Assembly: GCA_050015355.1 (NCBI GenBank)
Contig: JBEKBO010000066.1
Span: forward strand, 1-25,247
Reading direction: 5' to 3'
DNA: 25,247 nt
Origin: CAWBRT01 sp050015355
Lineage (GTDB): Bacteria; Acidobacteriota; Terriglobia; Terriglobales; Acidobacteriaceae
Below, piece by piece: positions 15,699 through 23,779 of this stretch. The position numbers and the translations under genes were made by a program. The first letter of the stretch is position 1. The number at the start of each line of letters is the position of its first letter. The notes beneath the pieces are model-generated. The model saw only the letters and a program-made list of their open reading frames with translations, was not told where the DNA came from and made no database searches.

Positions 15699-16910
15699 AT
15701 GGCAACGAATTCAGCTTGTGAAATCCTCGCGGCCTCCCGCATGGAGAACGTCAACTATGCGATCCGCGACCTGGTAGTGATCGCCGACCAGATTGCGCGC
15801 GAGGGCAAAGAGATTCTTTATCTCAACATCGGAGACCCCTGTCTTTACGGCTTCAGGACGCCGCCGCACATGATCGAAGCCGCTCATAAGGCGATGACGG
15901 ACGGCATCAATGGGTACGGAAACTCGCTGGGCTTGAACTCAGCCGTACAGGCCATCCGCAACGAGGCCGAGGGCAACGGCTTCGCCAACATTCAGGGTGT
16001 GTTCGTCACCATGGGCTCGGGTGAGGCGGTCGACGCGTGCCTGACAGCGCTGGTAAATCCGGGAGATAACGTGCTGACGCCGTGCCCCGATTATCCGCTC
16101 TACTCGGCCACCCTGGCGAAGAACAGTTGTGTGCTTACCTCGTATCGGCTGAAGGAAGAAGAGGGCTGGGAGCCCGACCTTGATGACATGGCCGCCAAGA
16201 TCAACTCGCGCACGCGTGGCATTGTCATCATCAATCCCAACAATCCCACCGGGGCGGTTTATTCGCGGCAGACGCTGGAAGGCGTAGCCGAGTTGGCGCG
16301 TCGCAATAATCTGATCATCTTTTCCGACGAGATCTACGACCGGTTGATCCTTGACCCCACGGAAACTCACGTGGCGATCGCGGCCCTGGCTCCCGACGTG
16401 CCGGTGGTGACCTTCAACGGACTTTCCAAGGCCTATTGTTGCCCCGGCTGGCGCCTGGGATGGGGCATTGCCACAGGTCCGGACGACTCCCTCAAACCGT
16501 TCCTCGAAGGCGTCTACAAGCTGCTGCGCGCGCGGCTGTCAGCGCCACATCCGCTGCAATTCGCCATCAAACCAGCGCTGGAAGGGCCGCAAGACCACCT
16601 GAGGGAGATGAACAAAAAACTGCGCTGCCGCCGCGACATCACGCAGAGCTGGTGCGAGAGGACGCCGCGAGTCAGTTGCGTCGCTCCGAAAGCGGCGTTC
16701 TACGCGTATCCGAAACTCGACATACCAGACGACGACACAACCTTCGTGCGTGAGCTGCTGGAACAGACCCAGGTGCTGATGGTTCATGGCGCCGGCTTTG
16801 GCGAAAAGTCGGGCACGGCTCACTGCCGCATCGTCTTTCTTCCCGAGGAAAAAATCCTTACCCTGGCGTACGCCAAGGTTTCCGAGTTCATGACCGCACG
16901 CTACGCCTGA
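15699..16910 (+). CDS. PLP-dependent class I aminotransferase (AlaA/aromatic type)
   Basis: A 403-residue fold-type I aminotransferase that moves the amino group of an amino acid to 2-oxoglutarate or pyruvate. It has the PLP lysine K244 in FNGLSKAYCCPGWRLGW, the NPNNPTG motif (residues 179-185), the SDEIYD segment (209-214) and the N-terminal ILYLNIGDP (39-47) plus ENVNYAIRD, which recall the alanine aminotransferase AlaA and related aromatic aminotransferases. Substrate cannot be deduced. The ATG at 15699 is preceded by a modest GAAGGGCAG. It is convergent with the transporter gene and closes with a strong shared hairpin. Together with the aldehyde dehydrogenase and aryl-CoA ligase it suggests amino-acid catabolism. 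Confidence 0.92.
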   Translation: MATNSACEILAASRMENVNYAIRDLVVIADQIAREGKEILYLNIGDPCLYGFRTPPHMIEAAHKAMTDGINGYGNSLGLNSAVQAIRNEAEGNGFANIQGVFVTMGSGEAVDACLTALVNPGDNVLTPCPDYPLYSATLAKNSCVLTSYRLKEEEGWEPDLDDMAAKINSRTRGIVIINPNNPTGAVYSRQTLEGVAELARRNNLIIFSDEIYDRLILDPTETHVAIAALAPDVPVVTFNGLSKAYCCPGWRLGWGIATGPDDSLKPFLEGVYKLLRARLSAPHPLQFAIKPALEGPQDHLREMNKKLRCRRDITQSWCERTPRVSCVAPKAAFYAYPKLDIPDDDTTFVRELLEQTQVLMVHGAGFGEKSGTAHCRIVFLPEEKILTLAYAKVSEFMTARYA

Positions 16911-16963
16911 GCTGGATTGGTGTTAGCCGCCCGGCAACGTAAATTTGTAGGCGTCATGAACTA

Positions 16964-16996
16964 CCCCACGTTAGCCAAAAACAGGCGAACGTGGGG
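16964..16996. terminator. Bidirectional hairpin between the aminotransferase and the transporter
   Basis: CCCCACGTT (16964-16972) and AACGTGGGG (16988-16996) are perfectly complementary, with an inner GCC/GGC pair across one mismatch and an AAAAACA loop. Both flanking genes end here, so the symmetric stem can stop transcription from either side. Confidence 0.7.
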
Positions 16997-17013
16997 CACC
17001 AAAAGTATATTGC

Positions 17014-18489
17014 TCACCAGACAATAATGGCGAAGAGCGTTGCGACGATGAGGCCGCAAACCACGGGGATGAACAGCTTCCGCACGGCATCGAAGACCGA
17101 CACCCGGGCAAAGGCCGCGACCGCAGCCAAAGCCGACCAAGCCGTCAGCGTCTTTCCGGTCCACACCGATCCCATCTGTCCGACCGCGGCCAGGGTGGAG
17201 ACGTCGAAGTTGACCGCCCTGCCAAGCGCGCCGGCCAAGGCTCCGGTTAGCGGCAGTCCGGCGAATCCTGAACCGTCAATGCCGGTCACCATGCCCGAAA
17301 ACAACACCCCAAAGGTAACGAAATAGCGGCTTCGCGGAATCAGATGATCGGCGCTTCGCACCAGCTCGAACAGAAATCCTGGAGCCTTGTGCCCTGCTTC
17401 AACGCTCAGGATCGGACCGGCCAGCGTCGCTACTCCGATGAAGAAGAAACCGGCAATCGGCAATACCTGGGCCATCGCTCGAAATGCAAAGACCAGACCG
17501 TCAGTGAAATAAACAGCCACGGCCCGAAATGCGCCGCGGCCTTCGCTGATCAGAGAAACGATCAACATCAATAACCCCGCGACGCCGCCAACGACCGCGG
17601 CCGCAGCCGCTCCTTGAGGCGCTTCGAAACCCGGCCACAGCTTCGGCAGGATCATGTCGATGACAATGGCGAGAAATGCCACCGGCGTAACAATCGCGAT
17701 TAGCCGAGACCACTTCTCCATCCGTGGCGAGAGGGTCAGCCGTTTCGCCATCACCGGGGATTTTGGTTGGGCCACGGGCCCGTGAGGACCGATAGCGGAA
17801 GGATCGGCTTTCTCCCAAAGATCAAGGTGAGCGGCGCTGGGGGTCTGGATGTCCTTCCTGATTAGAAAGTAGCAGAGCAGGAAGGCGACGCCACCTGTAA
17901 TGAGCGAGAGCACCAGCGCCTTATCCGCCACCAGCGCCAGCGGCACGCCGGCGGCCTTGGCGCTGATTCCCGGCCCGACCCGGATCACGTAGTCCGACGA
18001 TAGCGCGGTTCCTAGTCCAGCCACGGCGATGCAGAGCGCGCCGCCCAGCGGCGGAAGCCCCGCGGCAATCGCCGCCGGCAACAAAATTCCGGCCATCAGC
18101 GGAACCGTGGGCGTCGGCCAGAAGAAAAGCGAGACGATGTAGCTGGCAAATCCGAGAACGAAATAGGCGATGTGACCGTTCCTCATGACCAGGCGAAACG
18201 GCCGGATCATCGCAATGTCGGCGCTGATCGTCACCAGGGAGTTCAACAGCGCCGTCATCATGGCGATCACGAGAAAGATATTGAACAGCTCTTTTCCGGC
18301 CACCAGCGGCGCCATAAAAATTGCTTCCAGTGCAATCGACAGCTTTCCGGAAAACGCGAACGCCGTGATGAACGTCGCCAGCATCGCCGGCAGCACGACG
18401 TTGACCCGACAAGCCATGGTGGTAATGATGGCGACAACGCCGAGTAGATAAAGCCAATGAGCCGCTGTCAGGGTGACCGTCTCCGGCAT
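17014..18489 (-). CDS. Multi-spanning transporter, organic-acid/ion-transporter type, substrate unknown
   Basis: A 491-residue membrane protein with about 12 hydrophobic segments in two halves separated by a hydrophilic loop (about residues 212-262). Both halves contain Gly/Pro/Ser-rich re-entrant-like stretches: FFWPTPTVPLMAGILLPA and GTALSSDYVIRVGPG in the first, SGMVTGIDGSGFAGLPLTGALAG in the second. This pseudo-twofold plan resembles the IT superfamily (GntP, DcuC, NhaC and CitMHS relatives), which import carboxylates, gluconate or ions. No subfamily was recognised with confidence. The ATG at 18489 has AAGGA about 10 nt upstream. It is transcribed away from the flavoprotein, sharing the 340-bp region with the operator-like array, so it probably supplies the substrate of the nearby catabolic enzymes. 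Confidence 0.75.
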   Translation of the reverse strand: MPETVTLTAAHWLYLLGVVAIITTMACRVNVVLPAMLATFITAFAFSGKLSIALEAIFMAPLVAGKELFNIFLVIAMMTALLNSLVTISADIAMIRPFRLVMRNGHIAYFVLGFASYIVSLFFWPTPTVPLMAGILLPAAIAAGLPPLGGALCIAVAGLGTALSSDYVIRVGPGISAKAAGVPLALVADKALVLSLITGGVAFLLCYFLIRKDIQTPSAAHLDLWEKADPSAIGPHGPVAQPKSPVMAKRLTLSPRMEKWSRLIAIVTPVAFLAIVIDMILPKLWPGFEAPQGAAAAAVVGGVAGLLMLIVSLISEGRGAFRAVAVYFTDGLVFAFRAMAQVLPIAGFFFIGVATLAGPILSVEAGHKAPGFLFELVRSADHLIPRSRYFVTFGVLFSGMVTGIDGSGFAGLPLTGALAGALGRAVNFDVSTLAAVGQMGSVWTGKTLTAWSALAAVAAFARVSVFDAVRKLFIPVVCGLIVATLFAIIVW

Positions 18490-18642
18490 GATTAGAATCC
18501 TTAGGAATGGCTGGCAGTTATTCGCATACCGTGCTCATTTTGGCGGCGAAGATCCTCCTACGGTCTGGAAGCGGACATCCCAGGCCGATCTTGATCGCCT
18601 TTACTTCTTTGCCGCAGAGAATGGTTCGCGTGGGAACCAGTG

Positions 18643-18668
18643 TTGTATACAATGTATCAATGTGTCAA
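18643..18668. promoter_or_regulatory. Operator-like array: TTGTATACAA palindrome plus two tandem 8-bp repeats
   Basis: Between the divergent transporter and flavoprotein genes lies the perfect palindrome TTGTATACAA (18643-18652). It is followed without a gap by TGTATCAA (18653-18660) and TGTGTCAA (18661-18668), seen on the minus strand as TTGACACA-TTGATACA-TTGTATACAA. The first octamer begins with a perfect -35-like TTGACA on the minus strand. The plus strand offers TTCGCG-N17-TACAAT. The rest of the 340-bp gap (18490-18828) has no gene. It looks like a control region for both genes. Confidence 0.5.
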
Positions 18669-18828
18669 CAACCGCGAGGCGGTCGTGCCATGAAAACCAG
18701 CGCACTGCTCGACGTCGGCTGTAAAGGGGTTTAGCGTCGACCGGCAATGGGCGTTTGCGGCCTGCCAATCGGGCTCAACCTAGTGGTGCGGTGCGTAGAC
18801 TACACCCGTCAACAAAGGGGAGCGAGTT

Positions 18829-20157
18829 ATGAAGGTCGTCGTTATTGGGGGTGGATGGGCTGGCTGTGCCGCCGCGCTGTCCGCAGCCAAGCAGGGCGCG
18901 GAGGTAACCCTCGCCGAACGCACCGATATGCTGCTGGGCACTGGCCTGGTCGGAGGAATCTTCCGCAACAACGGCCGCTTTACTGCCACCGAGGAGGCGA
19001 TCGCACTCGGCGGTGGCGAGCTGTTTGAACTCATGGATGCTCATGCCGTCCACAAGAACATCGAGTTCCCGGGCCACAAACACGCATCGCTCTACAACAT
19101 CATGACCATCGAGCAGGGGGTCGCGCGCCTGCTCAAGGGCTTCGGCGTCCAGCTCCGGATGTCGACCCGTGTCACCGATGTCGCCATGGACGGCCAACGC
19201 ATGGCGGCGGTGATGACCGCCAAGGACGTCGGCGAGGAACGCTTCGAGGCTGATGCCTTTGTCGAGACGACGGGCACTTCCGGAAACCCGTATGCCTGCG
19301 GTAAATACGGTAATGGCTGTGGCATGTGCGTGCTGCGCTGCCATGCATTTGGCGTTCGCGTGAGCATTGCCGGGCGTGCCGGAATTGCCGAAATCACCGG
19401 CAAGAAGGGCGATCAGTTCGGCGCCATGAGCGGCTCCTGCGAACTGATTAGGGAATCGCTGGCCGACGACGTGCTGGCGGAGATGAGTCGCACCGGCATG
19501 GTAATGCGTCCGATTCCAGAGTTCGAAGACGACGGCTCGGGCAAGCTGGATATCAAGGCCTGTCAGCAATACACTCAAGCCGAGTACAAAACCAACGTGG
19601 TGGTGCTCGACACCGGCGGCGCCAAGCTGATGACTCCGTATTTTCCGCTGCCCCTGCTTCGGCGGGTGCGGGGTTTCGAGAACGCTCGCTACTCCGACCC
19701 CTACGGGGGCACCTTTGGCAATTCCATCCGCTATATCAATATGGCGCCACGTAACGACGCGCTCAAGATCGACGGACTGGAAAATGTGTTCTGCGCCGGC
19801 GAGAAGGCGGGTCTGCTGGTCGGGCACACGGAGGCGGTGGTCACCGGCACGCTGGCCGGCTACAACGCCGCCCGCCACGCCGACGGCAAGCAGCCGCTGA
19901 TACTTCCGGACACCCTGCTCGCCGGCGATGCCGTCAGCCACGTGCGTGAACAAATGCAGACGGAGAAGGGTCTGGGCATGAAGTTCACTTTCTCCGGCTC
20001 GGTCTTCTTCGAACGCATGAAGCAGCGCGGAAGCTATCTCACGGACGTCGCGGAGATTCGACGCCGGGTCGCAGCCACCGGGCTGGCTAACGTCTTTGCC
20101 GCGTGTCCGGACGTAGCTGCGATGCACCGCAAGACGGTCGCGGTATCGGCCGACTAA
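18829..20157 (+). CDS. GidA-like FAD-dependent oxidoreductase with a CX6CX2CX3C motif
   Basis: A 442-residue protein beginning with a Rossmann FAD site (VVVIGGGWAGCAAALSAAKQG, residues 3-23 region) followed by E30. A second FAD-contact segment lies near the C-terminal third (NVFCAGEKAGLLVGHTEAVV, 319-338). Between them C157, C164, C167 and C171 in YACGKYGNGCGMCVLRC are spaced like iron-sulfur or zinc ligands. The fold recalls GidA/TrmFO flavoproteins, and similar proteins annotated only as FAD-dependent oxidoreductases exist in Firmicutes (from memory). The electron donor and acceptor are unknown. The ATG at 18829 has GGGGAG about 7 nt upstream. It diverges from a transporter and precedes an aryl-CoA ligase after a hairpin-rich gap, so it may oxidise the imported substrate. 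Confidence 0.82.
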   Translation: MKVVVIGGGWAGCAAALSAAKQGAEVTLAERTDMLLGTGLVGGIFRNNGRFTATEEAIALGGGELFELMDAHAVHKNIEFPGHKHASLYNIMTIEQGVARLLKGFGVQLRMSTRVTDVAMDGQRMAAVMTAKDVGEERFEADAFVETTGTSGNPYACGKYGNGCGMCVLRCHAFGVRVSIAGRAGIAEITGKKGDQFGAMSGSCELIRESLADDVLAEMSRTGMVMRPIPEFEDDGSGKLDIKACQQYTQAEYKTNVVVLDTGGAKLMTPYFPLPLLRRVRGFENARYSDPYGGTFGNSIRYINMAPRNDALKIDGLENVFCAGEKAGLLVGHTEAVVTGTLAGYNAARHADGKQPLILPDTLLAGDAVSHVREQMQTEKGLGMKFTFSGSVFFERMKQRGSYLTDVAEIRRRVAATGLANVFAACPDVAAMHRKTVAVSAD

Positions 20158-20178
20158 CAGGCTGGCCAACAGCAGCGT

Positions 20179-20256
20179 GTGCCGGGGACCCCGGCTGACC
20201 ACCCCAGCACGCGCAACTACAACGCGTGCCGGGGACCCCGGCTGGGGTGCGTTTTT
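20179..20256 (+). repeat. Paired GTGCCGGGGACCCCGGCT repeats forming terminator-like hairpins
   Basis: The 18-bp word occurs twice (20179-20196 and 20226-20243), and each copy contains the palindrome GCCGGGG-A-CCCCGGC. CCCCAGCACGCG (20202-20213) also pairs at 11 of 12 positions with CGCGTGCCGGGG (20223-20234) around CAACTACAA. Five Ts follow at 20252-20256. It ends the flavoprotein transcript 20-100 bp after its stop and is a relative of the hairpin at 15597-15644. Confidence 0.65.
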
Positions 20257-20349
20257 CCGAAGCGTGCTAAACGGTGGTTGTCGCCATCGGGCAATCAGTT
20301 TGAGACATTGCGGAAAACCAGTTTCCAGGCTTGGACAGGGATGGGGTGC

Positions 20350-21681
20350 ATGACAACGGGGACACAAGGAACCCAGTCTTTTTATCGGCCGGAGAGCGCT
20401 TTGGACTACATGCCCAGGCCGGAGCTGGAGCGATTGCAGCTCAAGCGCCTGCGCAGCGTAGTTCAGCGCGCCTGGGAGCGGGTGCCGCTATTCCGTGCCC
20501 GCATGAACGAGCGGGAAGTGACCCCCGAAGACATCCATTCCCTCGCCGATGCCGCCAAACTGCCGTTTACGGTAAAGACCGATCTGCGCGATACCTATCC
20601 ATTCGGCTTGTTCGCCAGCTCGATGCGGGAGGTGGTGCGCCTGCACGCTTCCAGCGGCACCACGGGCAAACCGATCGTTGTCGCATACACGCAGGACGAC
20701 CTCGAGGTTTGGACATCGGTCATGGCGCGCGCGCTGGCCGTCCCCGGAGTGCAAGAGGGCGACATCGTGCAGAATTGTTTCAACTACGGACTGTTCACCG
20801 GGGGGCTCGGCTATCACTACGGAGCGGAGCGGCTGGGAGCAACCGTTATCCCAGCCTCGGGCGGCAATACCGAACGCCAGATCATGCTCATGCGCGACTT
20901 CGGCACGACGGTTGTGTTCAGTACGCCCACCTACTTTCTGCACGTACTGGATCGCGCCGAAGAACTGGGAGTGGACCTCCGGCAAATGTCACTGCGGATC
21001 GGCTTTTTCGGGGCGGAGCCCTGGACCGACGCGATGCGGCGACGGATCGAGCAGGCAGCCGGGATCAAAGCTTTCGATCTTTACGGTCTCTCCGAGATCG
21101 TTGGTCCCGGAATCTCCGTCGACTGCGTTCACCAGGACGGTCTGCACATTTTCGAAGACCATTTCTACGCGGAGATCATCAATCCGGAAACGCAGCAGGG
21201 GCTGCCGGAGGGGGAAGAGGGCGAGCTGGTGCTGACCACCCTCAGCAAGCAGGCCATGCCGCTGATCCGCTACCGTACGCGCGATATCTCGGCCCTGATG
21301 CCCGGGACATGCGCCTGCGGCCGCAGCCTGCGGCGAATGCGGCGCGTCGGCCGGCGCAGCGACGACATGCTGATCATCCGCGGCGTGAACGTGTACCCTT
21401 CGCAGGTAGAGTCGGTTCTGTTGCAGTTCGACGAGGCGGCGCCGCACTATCTGATCATCCTCACCAGTGAACACGGCCTCGACCAGATGGAAGTTCAGGT
21501 GGAAGTAACGCCCAGGATCTTCAGTGACAAAGTTGCGACCATGGAGGCCCTGCAGAAAAGACTGTCGGATGCGATGCGGCAGGTACTGCAGACCCGCGTG
21601 CAGGTAACGCTGGTGGCCCCGAGCACGATTCAACGTAGCGAAGGGAAGGCCAAACGCGTCATTGACAGGCGGAAGATATGA
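20350..21681 (+). CDS. Phenylacetate-CoA ligase family (PaaK-type) AMP-forming ligase
   Basis: A 443-residue member of the ANL adenylating superfamily that activates an aromatic or aryl-acetic acid with ATP and CoA. The phosphate loop HASSGTTGKP (residues 99-108), the PaaK-specific YGLSEIVGPG (245-254), the YRTRD hinge region (308-312) and the C-terminal LIIRGVNVYPSQVE (341-354) are intact. Cys321 and Cys323 in CACGRS are also typical. The frame is open upstream to 20179, but that part covers the hairpin repeat. ATG 20350 was chosen, with ATG 20341 (three residues longer) an equal alternative. The last four bases overlap the start of the ACT gene (ATGA), a usual pairing for ligases in indolepyruvate/arylacetate clusters. 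No indolepyruvate oxidoreductase is in the window. Confidence 0.92.
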   Translation: MTTGTQGTQSFYRPESALDYMPRPELERLQLKRLRSVVQRAWERVPLFRARMNEREVTPEDIHSLADAAKLPFTVKTDLRDTYPFGLFASSMREVVRLHASSGTTGKPIVVAYTQDDLEVWTSVMARALAVPGVQEGDIVQNCFNYGLFTGGLGYHYGAERLGATVIPASGGNTERQIMLMRDFGTTVVFSTPTYFLHVLDRAEELGVDLRQMSLRIGFFGAEPWTDAMRRRIEQAAGIKAFDLYGLSEIVGPGISVDCVHQDGLHIFEDHFYAEIINPETQQGLPEGEEGELVLTTLSKQAMPLIRYRTRDISALMPGTCACGRSLRRMRRVGRRSDDMLIIRGVNVYPSQVESVLLQFDEAAPHYLIILTSEHGLDQMEVQVEVTPRIFSDKVATMEALQKRLSDAMRQVLQTRVQVTLVAPSTIQRSEGKAKRVIDRRKI

Positions 21682-22109
21682 AGATCACTCAGCTCTCTGT
21701 TTTCGCCGAGAACAAACCCCGCTACATAGTTGCGCCTTGTCGGCTCCTGGCCGATGCGGGGATAGACATCCGCGCGATTTCGCTGGCCGAGACCCTGCAC
21801 TTCGGAGTGCTACGGTTGATTGTCTCCGACTGGCGAAAGTCGGCCAAGCTTCTGGAGGAGGCCGGTTATGTGGTGAAGCCGACCGAGGTACTGGCGGTGG
21901 AAGTGCCTGGCGGACCGAGTGGCCTGGCCGGGGTTCTGGCCGCTGTGGAAACCACGTCTCTCAACATCGAATACATGTACGCATTTCCCTTCGGCCATGG
22001 CGACAAGGCCATTCTGGTTTTTCGCTTTGAAGATCTGGACGCCGCCATCGAGCAGCTACAGTCGGCCGGAATCAGCATGCTTGCGCGTGAGGAATTGCAG
22101 GAGCGGTAG
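21678..22109 (+). CDS. Tandem ACT-domain protein, partner of the aryl-CoA ligase
   Basis: A 143-residue protein made of two ACT folds (about residues 1-68 and 70-143). The segments QLSVFAENKPRYIVAPCRLLADAGIDI and LAVEVPGGPSGLAGVLAAVETTSLNIEYMY, cited here as residue regions 5-31 and 73-102, show the helix-strand pattern and the loops that bind amino acids. ACT proteins sense small metabolites and control partners. The ATG overlaps the ligase stop by four bases, so translation is coupled. This ligase-ACT pairing is common; the ligand is probably an aromatic or branched amino acid, which is an inference. Confidence 0.88.
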   Translation: MKITQLSVFAENKPRYIVAPCRLLADAGIDIRAISLAETLHFGVLRLIVSDWRKSAKLLEEAGYVVKPTEVLAVEVPGGPSGLAGVLAAVETTSLNIEYMYAFPFGHGDKAILVFRFEDLDAAIEQLQSAGISMLAREELQER

Positions 22110-22232
22110 ACACGCCGCACATACCGAAAAGTCCAGAGCAAGGTCTTCACGCGCATCTGGCCATGGCCTTAGATATCACGTGTTCAATAAAGCGGTCCCC
22201 GCAGCGCCAGCCGGAGATTCTCAAAGATGAGC

Positions 22233-22244
22233 AGTACATGTACT
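22233..22244. promoter_or_regulatory. 12-bp perfect palindrome upstream of the pilin gene
   Basis: AGTACATGTACT is a perfect palindrome about 92 bp before the pilin start, in a 226-bp gap with no other gene. No convincing sigma54 or sigma70 promoter was found nearby. It could be an operator or a chance sequence. Confidence 0.3.
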
Positions 22245-22335
22245 CCGCCTTAGTTCTATCGATACTTATGTGATGTAGCGCTCTGCTGGAACAAGGCCGA
22301 CCATTAACTCGCAAAGTTATCGCGAGGAGGGTCGC

Positions 22336-22812
22336 GTGCAGAAACAAAAGGGCTTTTCTCTTATCGAGCTGCTGATCGTGGTAGCGATCATCCTGATTAT
22401 CGCCGCCATCGCCATCCCGAACCTGCTCCGTGCTCGTATCGCGGCCAACGAGGCATCAGCTGTGGGATCGATGCGCGCGATCAACACCGCTGAGGTCAGC
22501 TATTCAACGCTTTATCCTGCAGTGGGTTATTCGCCGGATATGAATTCTTTGGCCGGTAGCAGTTGCGCTGCCCCGACATCAGGCGCAGCCTGCCTGATCG
22601 ACACCACACTCGCAGGCGCGACGACTTCGGCCACTGGCAAGAGCGGCTACTATTTCACCTACACCATCGTTTCTTCTGTGGGCTACACGCTGCAGGGAAC
22701 GCCTGCGAAGCTGGGCTCTACGGGAATCAAGAACTACTACACGGACGGAAGTAACGTAATTCACTTCAACGCCACTGCCGCCGCCACCGCGACAGACGCA
22801 TCTATCCAGTAA
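22336..22812 (+). CDS. Type IV prepilin-like protein (PilA-type)
   Basis: The 158-residue protein begins MQKQKG|FSLIELLIVVAIIL, a type III signal peptide with cleavage after Gly6, Phe at +1 and Glu at +5. The hydrophobic helix to about residue 30 continues as NLLRARIAANEASAVGSMRAINTAEVSY, cited as residues 30-57. This is the standard N-terminal alpha helix of bacterial major pilins and pseudopilins. Two Cys about 11 residues apart (SSCAAPTSGAACL) may form a disulfide. The C-terminal part is small and Ala/Thr-rich. The GTG at 22336 has an excellent GAGGAGGG 5 nt upstream. It stands alone, with no pilus assembly gene in the window, so it is either an orphan pilin or exported by a remote machine. 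It is probably not involved in the catabolic cluster. Confidence 0.92.
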   Translation: MQKQKGFSLIELLIVVAIILIIAAIAIPNLLRARIAANEASAVGSMRAINTAEVSYSTLYPAVGYSPDMNSLAGSSCAAPTSGAACLIDTTLAGATTSATGKSGYYFTYTIVSSVGYTLQGTPAKLGSTGIKNYYTDGSNVIHFNATAAATATDASIQ

Positions 22813-23075
22813 CCAGGATGGCGGGTTGCAGAACCGGCTTTCGCCTAAGAGGAACCGTATGGGTGCGCCTCGCCATATTCGGCGAGAGGAAATCTCATTC
22901 TAGGGCTGGTATGATCGGGAGCAGTGGCGCTAGACCGGATGCGCGGAAGCTGTATCCCGTAAAAAGTGCCGAGCTCTAAAGCCCGGCATGATATCCAGGG
23001 ATACATCAACTCCAGAATTGCTCTAGTTGTCGGCGTCCTGGACACGACGGAAGATTCTCAAACGGGAGGCGCAAC

Positions 23076-23291
23076 ATGCCGCAACCATCTGACAAGCCGC
23101 TGCCCTTTGTCTACGTTCACAGCATCAAGGCCGTCATGCGAGGGCGGGTTCATTGGTGTCAGGCCGCAAGCAACCGCAAGGGAGAAACCATCGCCCGCGC
23201 CCTTGAACTGCTGGCCCAGAGAGAACAGGTCAGCCAAACAAAGGAGGCGACGCCGCATGGCGAAGGCGAAGCAGTTCACGGTAACCATTGA
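23076..23291 (+). CDS. Small hypothetical protein overlapping the second ACT gene
   Basis: A 71-residue frame begins at ATG 23076 with GGGAGG about 6 nt upstream. Its N-terminal two thirds (PFVYVHSIKAVMRGRVHWCQ, then a Glu/Arg/Ala/Leu-rich helix KGETIARALELLAQRE) could fold as a small helical domain. It matches no family I recognise. It overlaps the start of the following ACT gene by 35 bp in another frame, so coupled translation is possible. The tail (about residues 55-71) may be a by-product of that overlap. It is plausible because of the ribosome site but unproven. Confidence 0.4.
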   Translation: MPQPSDKPLPFVYVHSIKAVMRGRVHWCQAASNRKGETIARALELLAQREQVSQTKEATPHGEGEAVHGNH

Positions 23292-23658
23292 AGATAAACC
23301 GGGCGTCCTGGGAAAGTGTTGCCTTGCTCTGGCTGAAAGCGGAGTGAACATCCTGGCCTTTCAGTCGTATGTCGAGGAAGGCGAGAGCTTGGCGAGGTTC
23401 GTGGTGGATGATCCGCCCAGCGCTAATGCGGCCCTGGGCAATCTGCGAATGAACTTCGAGGAGGAGGAGGTTGCCGTAGTCAGACTGGCGCACCGCCCGG
23501 GCGAGTTGGGACGCGCGGCAACGCTGTTGGGTGAAAACAAGGTCAACATTAACTACTCCTACTGCGGACTGGAACCGGGATCGACGCTGCCGCTCGTCGT
23601 CTTCGGGGTTGATAACGTGACCAAGGCGGCGGCGCTGCTGGACGAGCTAGCCGGCTGA
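23257..23658 (+). CDS. Second tandem ACT-domain protein
   Basis: A 133-residue protein with two ACT-like repeats: residues 5-69, containing TVTIEDKPGVLGKCC, and 73-133, containing VRLAHRPGELGRAATLLGENKVNINYSYC. The second has the classical amino-acid-binding loop HRPGELG. Proteins of this plan bind amino acids and act as sensors. The ATG at 23257 is preceded by AAGGAGG 9 nt upstream; the frame extends further left to 22966 but without a better start. It lies 262+ bp from the pilin gene and is followed by the amidohydrolase, which has its own promoter, so it may be a separate unit. The ligand is unknown. Confidence 0.82.
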   Translation: MAKAKQFTVTIEDKPGVLGKCCLALAESGVNILAFQSYVEEGESLARFVVDDPPSANAALGNLRMNFEEEEVAVVRLAHRPGELGRAATLLGENKVNINYSYCGLEPGSTLPLVVFGVDNVTKAAALLDELAG

Positions 23659-23779
23659 ACCGAGACTTAGCAAGCCGCGTAAAACACGCTGAAGCCGCGG
23701 AACCTTATCGAAAGCTGTAATTGTGCGTCTCCTTCAGTCGTCCACAACTGGTCCGCAATCCTCTCAGGGGTTGCTCTCG

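Noticed and set aside
18690..18734. 14-codon frame MKTSALLDVGCKGV as a leader peptide
   Set aside because: No ribosome site, no run of one amino acid and no terminator/antiterminator structure seen.
18775..20367. 530-codon minus-strand frame over the flavoprotein
   Set aside because: Antisense to a gene with an intact FAD motif; no family match or start site.
22110..22335. Sigma54 promoter for the pilin gene
   Set aside because: No GG-N10-GC pattern with flanking consensus found in the gap.
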